Shown in pieces: positions 20,601 to 25,580 of a stretch of 25,580 nucleotides of DNA. The stretch's first letter is position 1, and each line of letters starts with the position of its first letter. Origin of the DNA: Choristocarpus tenellus KU-1152 (lineage: Eukaryota > Phaeophyceae). A program made the translations under genes and the position numbers. The stretch lies in assembly GCA_964200185.2 (NCBI GenBank), contig CAXNAD020000185.1, forward strand, positions 1 through 25,580. The letters are read 5' to 3'. The notes beneath the pieces are model-generated. The model saw nothing but the letters and a program-made list of their open reading frames with translations, ran no database searches and was not told the DNA's origin.

Positions 20601-23600
20601 TTGTGCATTGGCAATCTCTCAAGTTACACTATAATGTGAAAGCTGTGCAATGGTGTGTTCTGGATGGTCCAAAGTATACATATGTGTTGGTAAGCCTAGA
20701 AAAGCACTGACCTTGTCCTTAATCTCAGCCAAAGCAAATCCTTAACCCTACCCATAACATGAACCATATTCCTGATTCTAAGCTAGCTCCTGACTCTTGC
20801 TTACCCCCCGCCCCCCCCCCATTTTATTTGGTTATGAAAGGTCACATGAACTGCGGCAAGTCAACCCTTGTGAATGCCTTGGCTTGGCTGCACCCCTCGA
20901 GGGGTCTTACCTCTTGTTTGGGGAGGGCTGGGTGGACATTTTGGGGACTTTTATCAGATAGGAAAGAAGCTTCCCGTGCTGGCCCTGGTGAGCTTTGTTT
21001 GTTTTTGTTTGTGGTTGAGTTTCAAACTCCATACCTTCAACCCCAAGCATACCCAAACCCTCCCCAAACTCCATACCTTCAATCCTAATTCTCATGCCTT
21101 GAACTGTCTGCATAGTTGCCATATGTTTCAAAACCTAAAGGTATCAACCCTGACGAGAATCCTGAACCTAAAGCTGACTCTGATAAGCATGCAATCATAA
21201 TTAACCCAACCAGAAATCCCAGCATTCATCCCCAATCCCTAAATCCTGTTTTAACCCCCTTGAATAATGCCTTCAAACCTCTCAACTATATTCCATGGTT
21301 CAGTATCTCACCTGTCAACCTGTCCACTGCAATTTATGTCCAAGAGTGCACAGGATTTGTTTGATTCTAGCCTAGGGTTTGGACGGACACATCTCAGTTA
21401 GTAGATGTGTACAACTGGGAGCATAAGGAGCACCAAAGGGTCCCGCAAACACAACAGAATCCCCAACTATATTCCTAACCCTAGCCCGGTGTCCCCAAGA
21501 AAAGCCTTACCCTTGACCTAAGCCGTGACCTTATCCTTAAGCCCAAGCCTCCCCCATGGCAAATACTTAATCCTAAACAAAATTGCCCAAGGAAAATGTT
21601 GATCTCTACCTTTCGTTATTGCAATTACGATTTTCCCTTACTCAAACCTTAACCCCCCCCCCCCTGAAGCAACATCTTCAACTCCAACTGAACGTGTCCC
21701 TAACCCTAACCCGCAAAACCTACTCTCAACCTCCAACACCAACTTCCACCAAATAATTAACAGGAAAAAATAACGATTGACACCATCAAAGAGGGAACAG
21801 CCATCAACTTTCAAGGGACCCTACAATGCCTTGTACTACATGTGCTTGGAGCACTGTGAAGGACAGGTTTTGTTAACAATGCCTTCTACAGTCATTCTTC
21901 TCTTCTACAGTCACACCCTCCTAGCGGAGGTTGACTGCATTTGATGCATGGAAACTGGGTATATTGCACAAAATTCAAAGGACTTCGCACTAAAAAGGTC
22001 CAAATTGATCCCTCTTCTGGGTGATTTTGCTCTTTCATGGTTAACCCCAAACCTACCCTCCTAGCAAGAGCACATTATATCCTGCTCCTAAGTCAAATCT
22101 TCAATTCTATAGCACTGAATCCTACCAGAAGCAAGAACCTAGGAAGCCTGACCCTACACTAGCCCTATTAATCCCATATTTTTACCCCTAGGTAAAACCC
22201 AGGCGATATCCCCGATCGGCTTGCCTGCACAGGTGTGATGCACCTAATGGAGGCACTCCTGGGCTGCTCCTCCAGCATTGAAGACTCTCCAAATATCTGG
22301 CCAGGCACTAGCGTTGTCAACATTGTTGGTGGTGCCCTGCTCCCTCCATCACCACTGTCCTTGAGAACCTCGACCTGCGCATTTATGTTAATCACAGAAC
22401 ATTAATTTCGTTATTACCATATGTTGAACAAAGAATGAAAACTGCACAAAAAAAAAAACATGCAAAGAAGAGGGTATACTGATCGAGGGAGAATGGTTGA
22501 TACTCTTGAATACTAATATCAAGAGCAAATACTAAGAGTGGAAATTAAAGACCTGCCCTTGAGAACGTCCACTACCTCACTCATTGCTACTTAAATGTTC
22601 AATTTCATTGGTGGGGGAATTCACACAACATCTGCATGCTTTTAGTGCTTTGGGGGCTGCATTGGGGACACCCTGTGTATCCCTTGTGAAAGGCCACACA
22701 AAAAGAGCACTGTTCCAGATACTGTCACTACAAGGGGGGGAAAGTTCACCACATGTATAGGAGGGGCACGCACTGTACACCCCCTACCTTGTCTGGAATT
22801 GTTAAGGGGCAGGCACACAGTTCTCAGTATTGTTTGAAATGAAGATTTTTCTTGTCTTCTTGAAGAAAATATCTGGAAGCTCTTAGTACAGTGCTAATGC
22901 GGCTGCTGCACTACTGATTCAAACAACATACCAAAAAAATAAATACTCTGAGAGACATTTCTCAATTGAGGATGACCTCTTATCACCACAAAGGGTAGAT
23001 TTAGGGCCAGGGGTAGGGATAGTGTCTAGAACATCTCATTTTCGCCCTCCTGTAGCTACTGCTGCAAGCAAAAGCCATTAATTAGGAATGAAGATGCTAT
23101 TATAGGTCAATCTATGGGTAAATGTTTGGGTTAGGGCAGGAGGATCAAGGCTGGGAATTGGATTACAAATATGTAGTATAGAGTTAGGACTACTCCAGAC
23201 AGACAAATGATACACCTTACATGGGCTCACCTTTCCACTGTTGATAATATACATAAAGTCAGGGCTGTCTCCCTCCCGAAAAATGAAATCTCCTCTTCCA
23301 AAAGAGGCAGAATCCAGAGCTGACATCATCTCTTCAAAACTGTGGCAAAGAAAGGGAGCACATTGCCAGTATAAATATTTGACATTGCCATTGCAATAAA
23401 ATCACGTTTTCAATTTTTTCCAATGAGAAAAAGATATTTGTAGAACTTTTGACCAAAATGGTGAAGAAGTGCTGACACTTTGTAAGTGACACTTTGTGGC
23501 ACTTGACAGTGTAAGTTGTACAGAGGACATATTTGCCTCTTCATGATAAAAATTAGTAGATCAGAGTTTCTAGGGAAAAAAGGCTTTTGCTGCTGTCCTG

Positions 23601-24117
23601 CTCTGTAATGTAGCACTGTAAAATATTGTGACCGGTTCAATTTTCAGAAATTGCCATCACCTTTTTTTTTCATATTTTGGGGGGTATAAGGACTTCTCTC
23701 TACACACAATGTCTTAATGAGAAAAAAAGAAGTGCTTCAGAGTGAAGAAGAGGCAAGTGATCAAGGGAGACTACTACACACTTAAGATTTTATCTATTGT
23801 AGGAGTCCTTTGAAGAAAATTCTTTCAGAGGGATTTCGCTTCTGGAAAAAATAACAACCCAAGAGGATTTCAACAAACTGTATCATCTAGAATTACTCTG
23901 AAGCAATATACAGGGGATAGGGAGAGGGAGGTGATTTTCTTCATGCTGCACCACATCCACCCACAACCTAGACAAACAACATATCTTATATCAAGACAAA
24001 GACAATCACAAAAAAAATAAAGCCTGTGAAGAAATACATACACCTCTCAAGGCCAACACCCTTGACTCCGCCGCCCCCAGCATTCTTGGTTAACGCCTGA
24101 TCAAGCTCTGCAGATTC
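8486..24117 (-). CDS. Tandem cyclic-nucleotide-binding domain / EF-hand protein (spliced, nine exons)
   Basis: Joined exons: 24117-24044, 23339-23231, 22374-22225, 20076-20002, 19373-19236, 17439-17378, 16004-15549, 14930-14771, 8635-8486. All phases agree and the total is 1374 bases (457 residues plus TGA). Residues 26-136 form CNBD1, with REGD at 46-49 and cassette FGESSMLEEQPRSAS at 89-103. Residues 137-350 form CNBD2, with QGE at 170-172 and cassette FGEMALMLRQPRNATV at 208-223. EF-hand loops are DIDGSGFVDQNE (383-394) and DLSRDGVISFEE (419-430). Both cassettes keep the Glu and Arg that contact the cyclic nucleotide in known CNBDs, and both loops have ligands at positions 1, 3, 5, 9 and 12. 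No kinase domain lies C-terminal to the CNBDs, so this is not an ordinary PKG. By inference it is a soluble or membrane-tethered dual cNMP/Ca2+ sensor. The N-terminus is unresolved: an in-frame ATG at 24171 could start it, or further exons lie upstream. Confidence 0.85.
8885..9135. mobile_element. MITE copy M4, inside intron 8
   Basis: Left AAAGTGTCTTAGAGGGTA, right CCCTCTAAGATACTTT. The central near-palindrome at 8966-8991 has arms CCTACTCC and GGAGTAGG with AAACGTTT between. Flanks GAGTG on the left and GACTC on the right extend the inverted repeat by about five bases. Confidence 0.85.
9922..10036. repeat. 84-base-spaced direct repeat with an open frame
   Basis: GACCATTGGAATCGAGGTGG and GACTATTGGAATTGAGGTGA are 84 bases apart, so in the same frame. 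The plus frame between them is open (GTIGIEVAYNYNELLHFYNF..., ...NQTIGIEVT, then a stop). Possible remnant of a repeat protein; no family recognised. Confidence 0.3.
10631..10641. repeat. C homopolymer
   Basis: A run of about 11 C followed by A's. Similar runs occur near 18627, 20811 and 21652, so this is a genome-wide habit rather than a local signal. Confidence 0.7.
10870..11425. repeat. Diverged minisatellite, about 70-base unit, 7-8 copies
   Basis: Units start near 10870, 10940, 11010, 11077, 11163, 11233, 11325 and 11402. The shared pattern is GAGCAC-TGGTTCATCTCTTGG, then GGGCAAGCATGCTGTCC, then CAAGATTC-CACTCTTCACTA and CCACAAG. Unit 4 has a roughly 16-base insertion. Unit 6 has a 15-base internal duplication (TTCACTATCACTGTG twice, 11290-11319). 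Frames are not kept open across the array, so I regard it as non-coding. Confidence 0.85.
12951..13134. repeat. Cluster of CATATG-centred palindromes
   Basis: An 18-base perfect palindrome around AACATATGTT (near 12953-12970). A second pair of 11-base arms, CACAACATATG and its exact complement, has a 2-base spacer at 13111-13134. Just upstream, TGTTAC-GCCC-GTAACA is another inverted repeat. Confidence 0.55.
13197..13236. repeat. 10-base tandem repeat
   Basis: AAGTATGATA three times, then AAGTATAATG. A related GATAAAGCATAATG lies just upstream at about 13161. Confidence 0.85.
13889..13989. repeat. Inverted repeat of about 100 bases
   Basis: The left arm GTGGAACAAAACCCCCAAAAG pairs with the right arm CTTTTGGGGGTTCCAC, apart from a few extra A's. 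Direct repeats AAAAGAGGAAGTG occur inside (about 13907 and 13959). It could be a tiny decayed foldback element. Confidence 0.5.
14771..14930 (-). CDS. Exon 8: EF-hand 1
   Basis: The acceptor TTTGTTTATGTAG and the donor CACAGAG|GTGAGA are both strong. Entry is phase 2, with AG|G giving Arg. The exon encodes HEMLRLWPGLATG, then KLRESFDAM, the loop DIDGSGFVDQNE and ELILTLKKLKSKLTE. Loop positions 1, 3, 5, 9 and 12 are D, D, S, D and E with G at 6, a canonical Ca2+ site. It ends in phase 0 immediately before the partner EF-hand. Confidence 0.9.
15549..16004 (-). CDS. Exon 7: cassette of CNBD2 with a 93-residue insertion
   Basis: The acceptor CATATCTTATCAG is followed by PGDVFGEMALMLRQPRNATV (phase 2 entry). 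The exon ends ...ILRTRLF at donor TTCAG|GTGGGA. Between the cassette and the expected closing strand and helix (ECCIVNEIHGDDFVRML) lie 93 residues rich in Ser, Pro, Gly, Thr and Val. They have no predicted fold or stop codon. The same 279 bases are bounded by GAG|GTGTTC (15942/15941) and TGTCAG|G (15663/15662), so they could be an in-frame intron. Removing them would give a standard-length CNBD. The base composition is more GC-rich than neighbouring introns, which favours coding. Confidence 0.8.
16295..16338. repeat. 44-base direct repeat, left copy
   Basis: ACACACTAATCACTATTCAC followed by TAAAGAGGGAA is identical to the copy at 17674-17717. The preceding TATGTTC(A/T)AGGC(C/T) is nearly so. 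Confidence 0.85.
16591..16620. repeat. 15-base perfect tandem duplication
   Basis: TAATGTTATGCTTCA occurs twice in a row within an intron. Confidence 0.8.
17378..17439 (-). CDS. Exon 6: beta4-beta5 region of CNBD2
   Basis: This 62-base exon lies between acceptor AACCTCACAG and donor CTAAG|GTAAAAG. It encodes GSLDVLVEHPGEQEVKVATL and ends in phase 2. The split codon with exon 7 gives Ser, making ATLSPGDVFGE, the usual approach to the cassette. It is too short to be found as an open reading frame. Near-identical 44-base direct repeats lie on either side, in the flanking introns. Confidence 0.85.
17571..17625. repeat. 14-base tandem repeat, four units
   Basis: CTGGTTAGTGTGAT three times, then CTGTTAGTGTGAT with one base missing. 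Confidence 0.9.
17674..17717. repeat. 44-base direct repeat, right copy
   Basis: Partner of 16295-16338. The two copies flank exon 6 (17378-17439) of the CNBD gene. Confidence 0.85.
18071..18100. repeat. AAATC microsatellite
   Basis: Six consecutive AAATC units in the intron between exons 5 and 6. The surrounding plus frame (17932-18333) stays open through it, but has no recognisable domain. Confidence 0.9.
19236..19373 (-). CDS. Exon 5: N-terminal half of CNBD2
   Basis: The exon encodes MSILREMSRAKSILRAVGG, then VLQRQVLPGEAVVTQGEVGS and SMYTVAK. PGE-AVVTQGE and SMYTV are the equivalent of GRGDFIFREGD and FMYII in CNBD1. The donor AAG|GTGTGG is clear and in phase 0. The acceptor is less certain: CTAG before 19373 fits domain length best, and GTGAG before 19355 is an in-frame alternative that shortens it by six residues. 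Confidence 0.8.
19374..20001 (-). other. Intron 4 of the CNBD/EF-hand gene
   Basis: Contains a CCCTAACCCTAACC motif (19686-19699). It also holds a 46-base segment with good splice signals (TCTCTTTTCTTAAG acceptor, TTGCAG|GTCGTT donor) whose length would break the frame, so I exclude it. Confidence 0.5.
20002..20076 (-). CDS. Exon 4: C-terminal helix of CNBD1
   Basis: The acceptor AAATTAAACCAG and the donor GGGAG|GTATGG delimit exactly 25 codons in phase 0. The sequence is VIRIGKDSLQRMM followed by KGSKSASANLRE. It continues directly from CITPVQ in exon 3, giving the last beta strand and B/C helix expected after a cassette (pattern V-x-x-I-x-x-x-x-L-x-x-x-x). Confidence 0.8.
20735..21730. repeat. 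Degenerate CCCTAA-like tract
   Basis: Many variants of CCTAACCC recur on the plus strand (for example TTAACCCTACCC at 20742, TTCCTAACCCTAGCCC near 21472, TCCCTAACCCTAACCC at 21697). There is also a 21-base direct repeat CAAACTCCATACCTTCAA (about 21024 and 21066). It resembles decayed TTAGGG-type telomere repeat, but may be simple-sequence drift. Confidence 0.45.
20841..20987 (+). pseudogene. EngB/YihA-type GTPase exon with a frameshift
   Basis: From 20841 the frame reads GHMNCGKSTLVNALAW (P-loop G-x4-GKST), then HPSRGLTS and GRAGWT. This corresponds to the G1 region and the switch I 'TS-x-x-PGRT' stretch of EngB (ribosome-biogenesis GTPases, organellar in eukaryotes). From about 20947 the next frame continues with DFYQIGKKLPVLAL, which is the strand before DLPGYG in that family. 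The exon then stops at a textbook donor CTG|GTGAGC. The two halves are one base out of register at TTTTGGGG (20936-20944). I found no DLPGYG exon downstream in the window. It lies antisense within the GC-AG intron of the CNBD gene. It is either a captured, decayed fragment or a live nested gene with a one-base sequence error. The upstream boundary could be the AG at 20839-20840, after a C-rich tract. Confidence 0.6.
22225..22374 (-). CDS. Exon 3: phosphate-binding cassette of CNBD1, GC donor
   Basis: The acceptor is AAATGCGCAG and the start is phase 0 (VEVLKDSGDGG). The exon carries VPGQIFGESSML and EEQPRSASIRCITPVQ. FGE and PR-x-A are the conserved phosphate- and ribose-contacting elements of CNBDs. 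The residue after Arg is Ser, which in PKG-type sites (Thr/Ser) is linked to cGMP preference, but this is weak evidence. The exon is 50 codons if it ends at CAG|GCAAGC, a non-canonical GC donor. That end is required by the phase 0 start of exon 4 and by continuity of the beta strand. Confidence 0.85.
23231..23339 (-). CDS. Exon 2: N-terminal half of CNBD1
   Basis: The acceptor TTTGCCACAG and the donor GGAAAG|GTGAGC are both strong. The exon encodes FEEMMSALDSASFGRGDFIF, then REGDSPDFMYIINSGK. This matches the helix plus beta1-beta3 of a cyclic-nucleotide-binding fold, where the hallmark is G-(D/E)-x-I-(F/I)-x-(E/Q)-G-(D/E) followed by (F/M)YII-x-x-G. It ends in phase 0 at Lys, just before the next beta strand. 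Confidence 0.85.
24044..24117 (-). CDS. Exon 1 (first exon seen) of the CNBD/EF-hand gene
   Basis: The acceptor TTCTCAG precedes GAATCTGCAG, and the donor is GAGAG|GTGTATG. It encodes ESAELDQALTKNA, a glycine run and a segment ending GVGLE. It ends in phase 2, so AG plus the first T of the next exon gives Ser. The frame is open upstream to an ATG at 24171, which is an alternative start adding 18 residues. The glycine-rich segment looks like a linker into CNBD1. A resemblance of SAELDQAL to the end of STAS domains in SulP transporters is only a guess. Confidence 0.6.
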
Positions 24118-24779
24118 CTGAGAACATAGCACACAACACACATAATATGTGTCATCATAAAAGACTAGCACATAGGAGCATCATTGAAATAAGCATTGTA
24201 TGTTAACATCCACATTCGCTGATAGTGAAATACTAGGTACAAATGATAAGGCATGTAATCAGGAGTATTACATAGGCATGTTCTTTAGTGCAGACCATAC
24301 GGTTATTGTTCACTTCTCCACTGTTATGATCTCCAGTTACTACCCAATAAAAAAGAATGGAATGGTTCAAAGAAGAATATTCAAATGTGGTAGCAATAAT
24401 TCTGAATTCATACTGATGAATGCACCAAAGTTGATTGAAAATGAAACCAAAATGTTGGCAAATGCATTAAGCTAAACAAATTCGTGGCAAGGTAGGAACT
24501 GGTTGAGTACGGCTAATGTTAATAAGATTTTTATACTTGGTTAAGCACTGGCAAACTGGCCAATTAGGGACTGAAACTCCTCCATCTATGTTATACATAT
24601 TTTTCGAAAATTTTATTTAAACAATGTATCTGTGGCGTGCTGAAGTCATGGTGGTCATGGTGGTATATACTAAATTATGAGGTAGCGTAAGGCAAGAGGT
24701 CAGCACAACACTCTAGGGTGCCTAGGCTTCACCGGTGGAGATTATTGGGTCATTCAAACATTCACCCCTCTGAAATTAC

Positions 24780-24824
24780 CTTGGAAGTGCAGTGCATCTT
24801 CTGATGTTTGTTCACTAATGGTTG
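24780..24824 (-). CDS. Possible further upstream exon of the CNBD/EF-hand gene
   Basis: This is a 45-base open segment between a plausible acceptor (TTCACTGGTAG) and donor (TTCCAAG|GTAATT). It is in phase 0 at both ends, so it would join exon 1 in frame. The 15 residues match nothing I know. Splice signals alone support it. Confidence 0.15.
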
Positions 24825-24892
24825 CTACCAGTGAAAAGTGTGGAAATATGGGGATATGTTTTTATGTTGTTGGACGCTTATGACGTTAACAG

Positions 24893-25558
24893 GGGCATCC
24901 TTTGATCCTCAGGATGTCGAGAACGATATGCAAGAGTGGACGGGCCAGTTGAGCTCGTCTGCCAGTAAGGGTGCCACCCTTGAGATGGACTCTTCTGCAG
25001 TTGAATTTGCTCCATCTTATCTTGGGTGGAAACAGTTGCACTTCCAGTCTTTGCGACCTCATAAGCTACAATATTTGCCTGGGATAGCTTGTGGACCACC
25101 ATACTGCCCAGGTAATCAACTAAATGGGATGACATGTGCATGAACTGGAATAAGTAGGTGGAGGAGAATGAGCTGAGGAGGCCAAGGGGGTGGATGAGGG
25201 AGAAAGGGAACTAGGAGGTTGTGGCTTAGGGTTAGGGTTTACCTCCAGACTATGTGGCAACTCGGTGAATGTTGTCAACGAGAAATTCATAATGGAACCA
25301 CAAAAAAAAGAAATGGAATATCTGTGACAGACACACACAGAGGTGTGGCAGGTGCCTCAGGGTCAAGAATCTGTAGGAGGTCAGGGTCAAGCAAGCCAAG
25401 GAGGTAGTGACCCTACCTACGCCTTGCCCATACAGACCAAAGCACCTTCTGGTCTATTGTCTCAACCGTCTTGTGAGGGTATTAGGCATGGGTCTTCAAC
25501 TTGCACCCAATGTCCCATGTCCAAGTTTGCACTGGCACACAGTCCCTTGGTCAAGTGA
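24893..25558 (+). CDS. Putative two-exon 3' gene end, product not recognised
   Basis: Exon A (24893-25111) lies between acceptor GTTAACAG and donor CCCAG|GTAATC. It encodes GASFDPQDVENDMQEWTGQL, a Ser-rich part, then SYLGWKQLHFQSL and YLPGIACGPPYCP. Exon B (25341-25558) follows a CACACACAG acceptor and reads VWQVPQGQESVGGQGQ through to a TGA after HSPLVK. Exon A ends with one base of a codon and exon B supplies two, so the frame is kept (Glu). The product is Gln/Gly/Ser-rich with several cysteines (STCTQCP). No family recognised. The antisense frame of exon A is also open, so the strand is not certain. Confidence 0.35.
25225..25240. repeat. Short TTAGGG motif
   Basis: CTTAGGGTTAGGGTTT holds two telomere-like units, in the opposite orientation to the 19.7 and 21.7 kb tracts. 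It lies in the putative intron of the right-edge gene. Confidence 0.6.
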
Positions 25559-25580
25559 CAGTGTGACTACACCCATTGTT

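Larger units (their letters stand above)
20077..22224 (-). other. GC-AG intron 3 of the CNBD/EF-hand gene (2148 bases)
   Basis: The donor is CAG|GCAAGC and the acceptor AAACCAG. It hosts the antisense EngB-like exon and the CCCTAA-like tract. No other exon supported. Confidence 0.7.

Noticed and set aside
23796-23841. Possible exon between exons 1 and 2 (acceptor TTTTTTCCAG, then SEIPLKEFSSKDSYN in the frame that follows exon 1)
   Set aside because: There is no GT or GC donor before an in-frame stop, and exon 1 joins exon 2 in phase without it.
8486-24117. cGMP-dependent protein kinase
   Set aside because: Tandem CNBDs fit, but EF-hands and a stop follow where the kinase domain should be.
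24200-24475. Plus-strand open frame of 91 codons
   Set aside because: Protein-like in parts, but AT-rich, with no recognisable family and no splice partner. Too weak to list as a gene.
24878-25141. Open minus-strand frame of 87 codons
   Set aside because: No good donor or acceptor pair. The plus strand here has a better-bounded exon. Kept only as a reason for low confidence there.

Overview
The window looks like nuclear DNA from a eukaryote, most likely an alga or other protist. Coding sequence is broken into short exons (62 to 456 bases) separated by long AT-rich introns. There is no operon structure, and short non-autonomous transposons, minisatellites, C homopolymers and CCCTAA-like tracts are scattered throughout. 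I cannot name the species.

The main gene runs on the minus strand from about 24.1 kb down to 8.5 kb. I assembled it from nine exons by matching splice sites, intron phase and domain continuity. It encodes two consecutive cyclic-nucleotide-binding domains (CNBDs), each with the phosphate-binding cassette, followed by a pair of canonical EF-hands and a stop codon. The joined exons are exactly 1374 bases (457 residues plus stop). This architecture suggests a combined cAMP/cGMP and Ca2+ sensor without a kinase C-terminal to the CNBDs. One intron uses a GC donor, one intron is about 6.1 kb, and the second CNBD carries a 93-residue low-complexity insertion that could instead be an in-frame intron.

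Inside the 2.1 kb GC-AG intron, on the opposite strand, is an exon-like piece of an EngB/YihA-type GTPase. It has a P-loop, a typical 5' splice site at its end, and a one-base frameshift at a TTTTGGGG run. At the right edge (24.9-25.56 kb) a plus-strand pair of phase-compatible exons suggests another unrecognised gene.

The left third (1-8.4 kb) holds no gene I recognise. It is built from repeats: four roughly 250-base MITEs (one of them at 8.9 kb, inside the 6.1 kb intron) with a conserved central palindrome, a shorter related subfamily, a roughly 480-base repeat R1 in partial tandem (one copy split by a MITE), and a roughly 230-base repeat R2 next to decayed coding-like fragments. The 6.1 kb intron also holds a diverged 70-base minisatellite.
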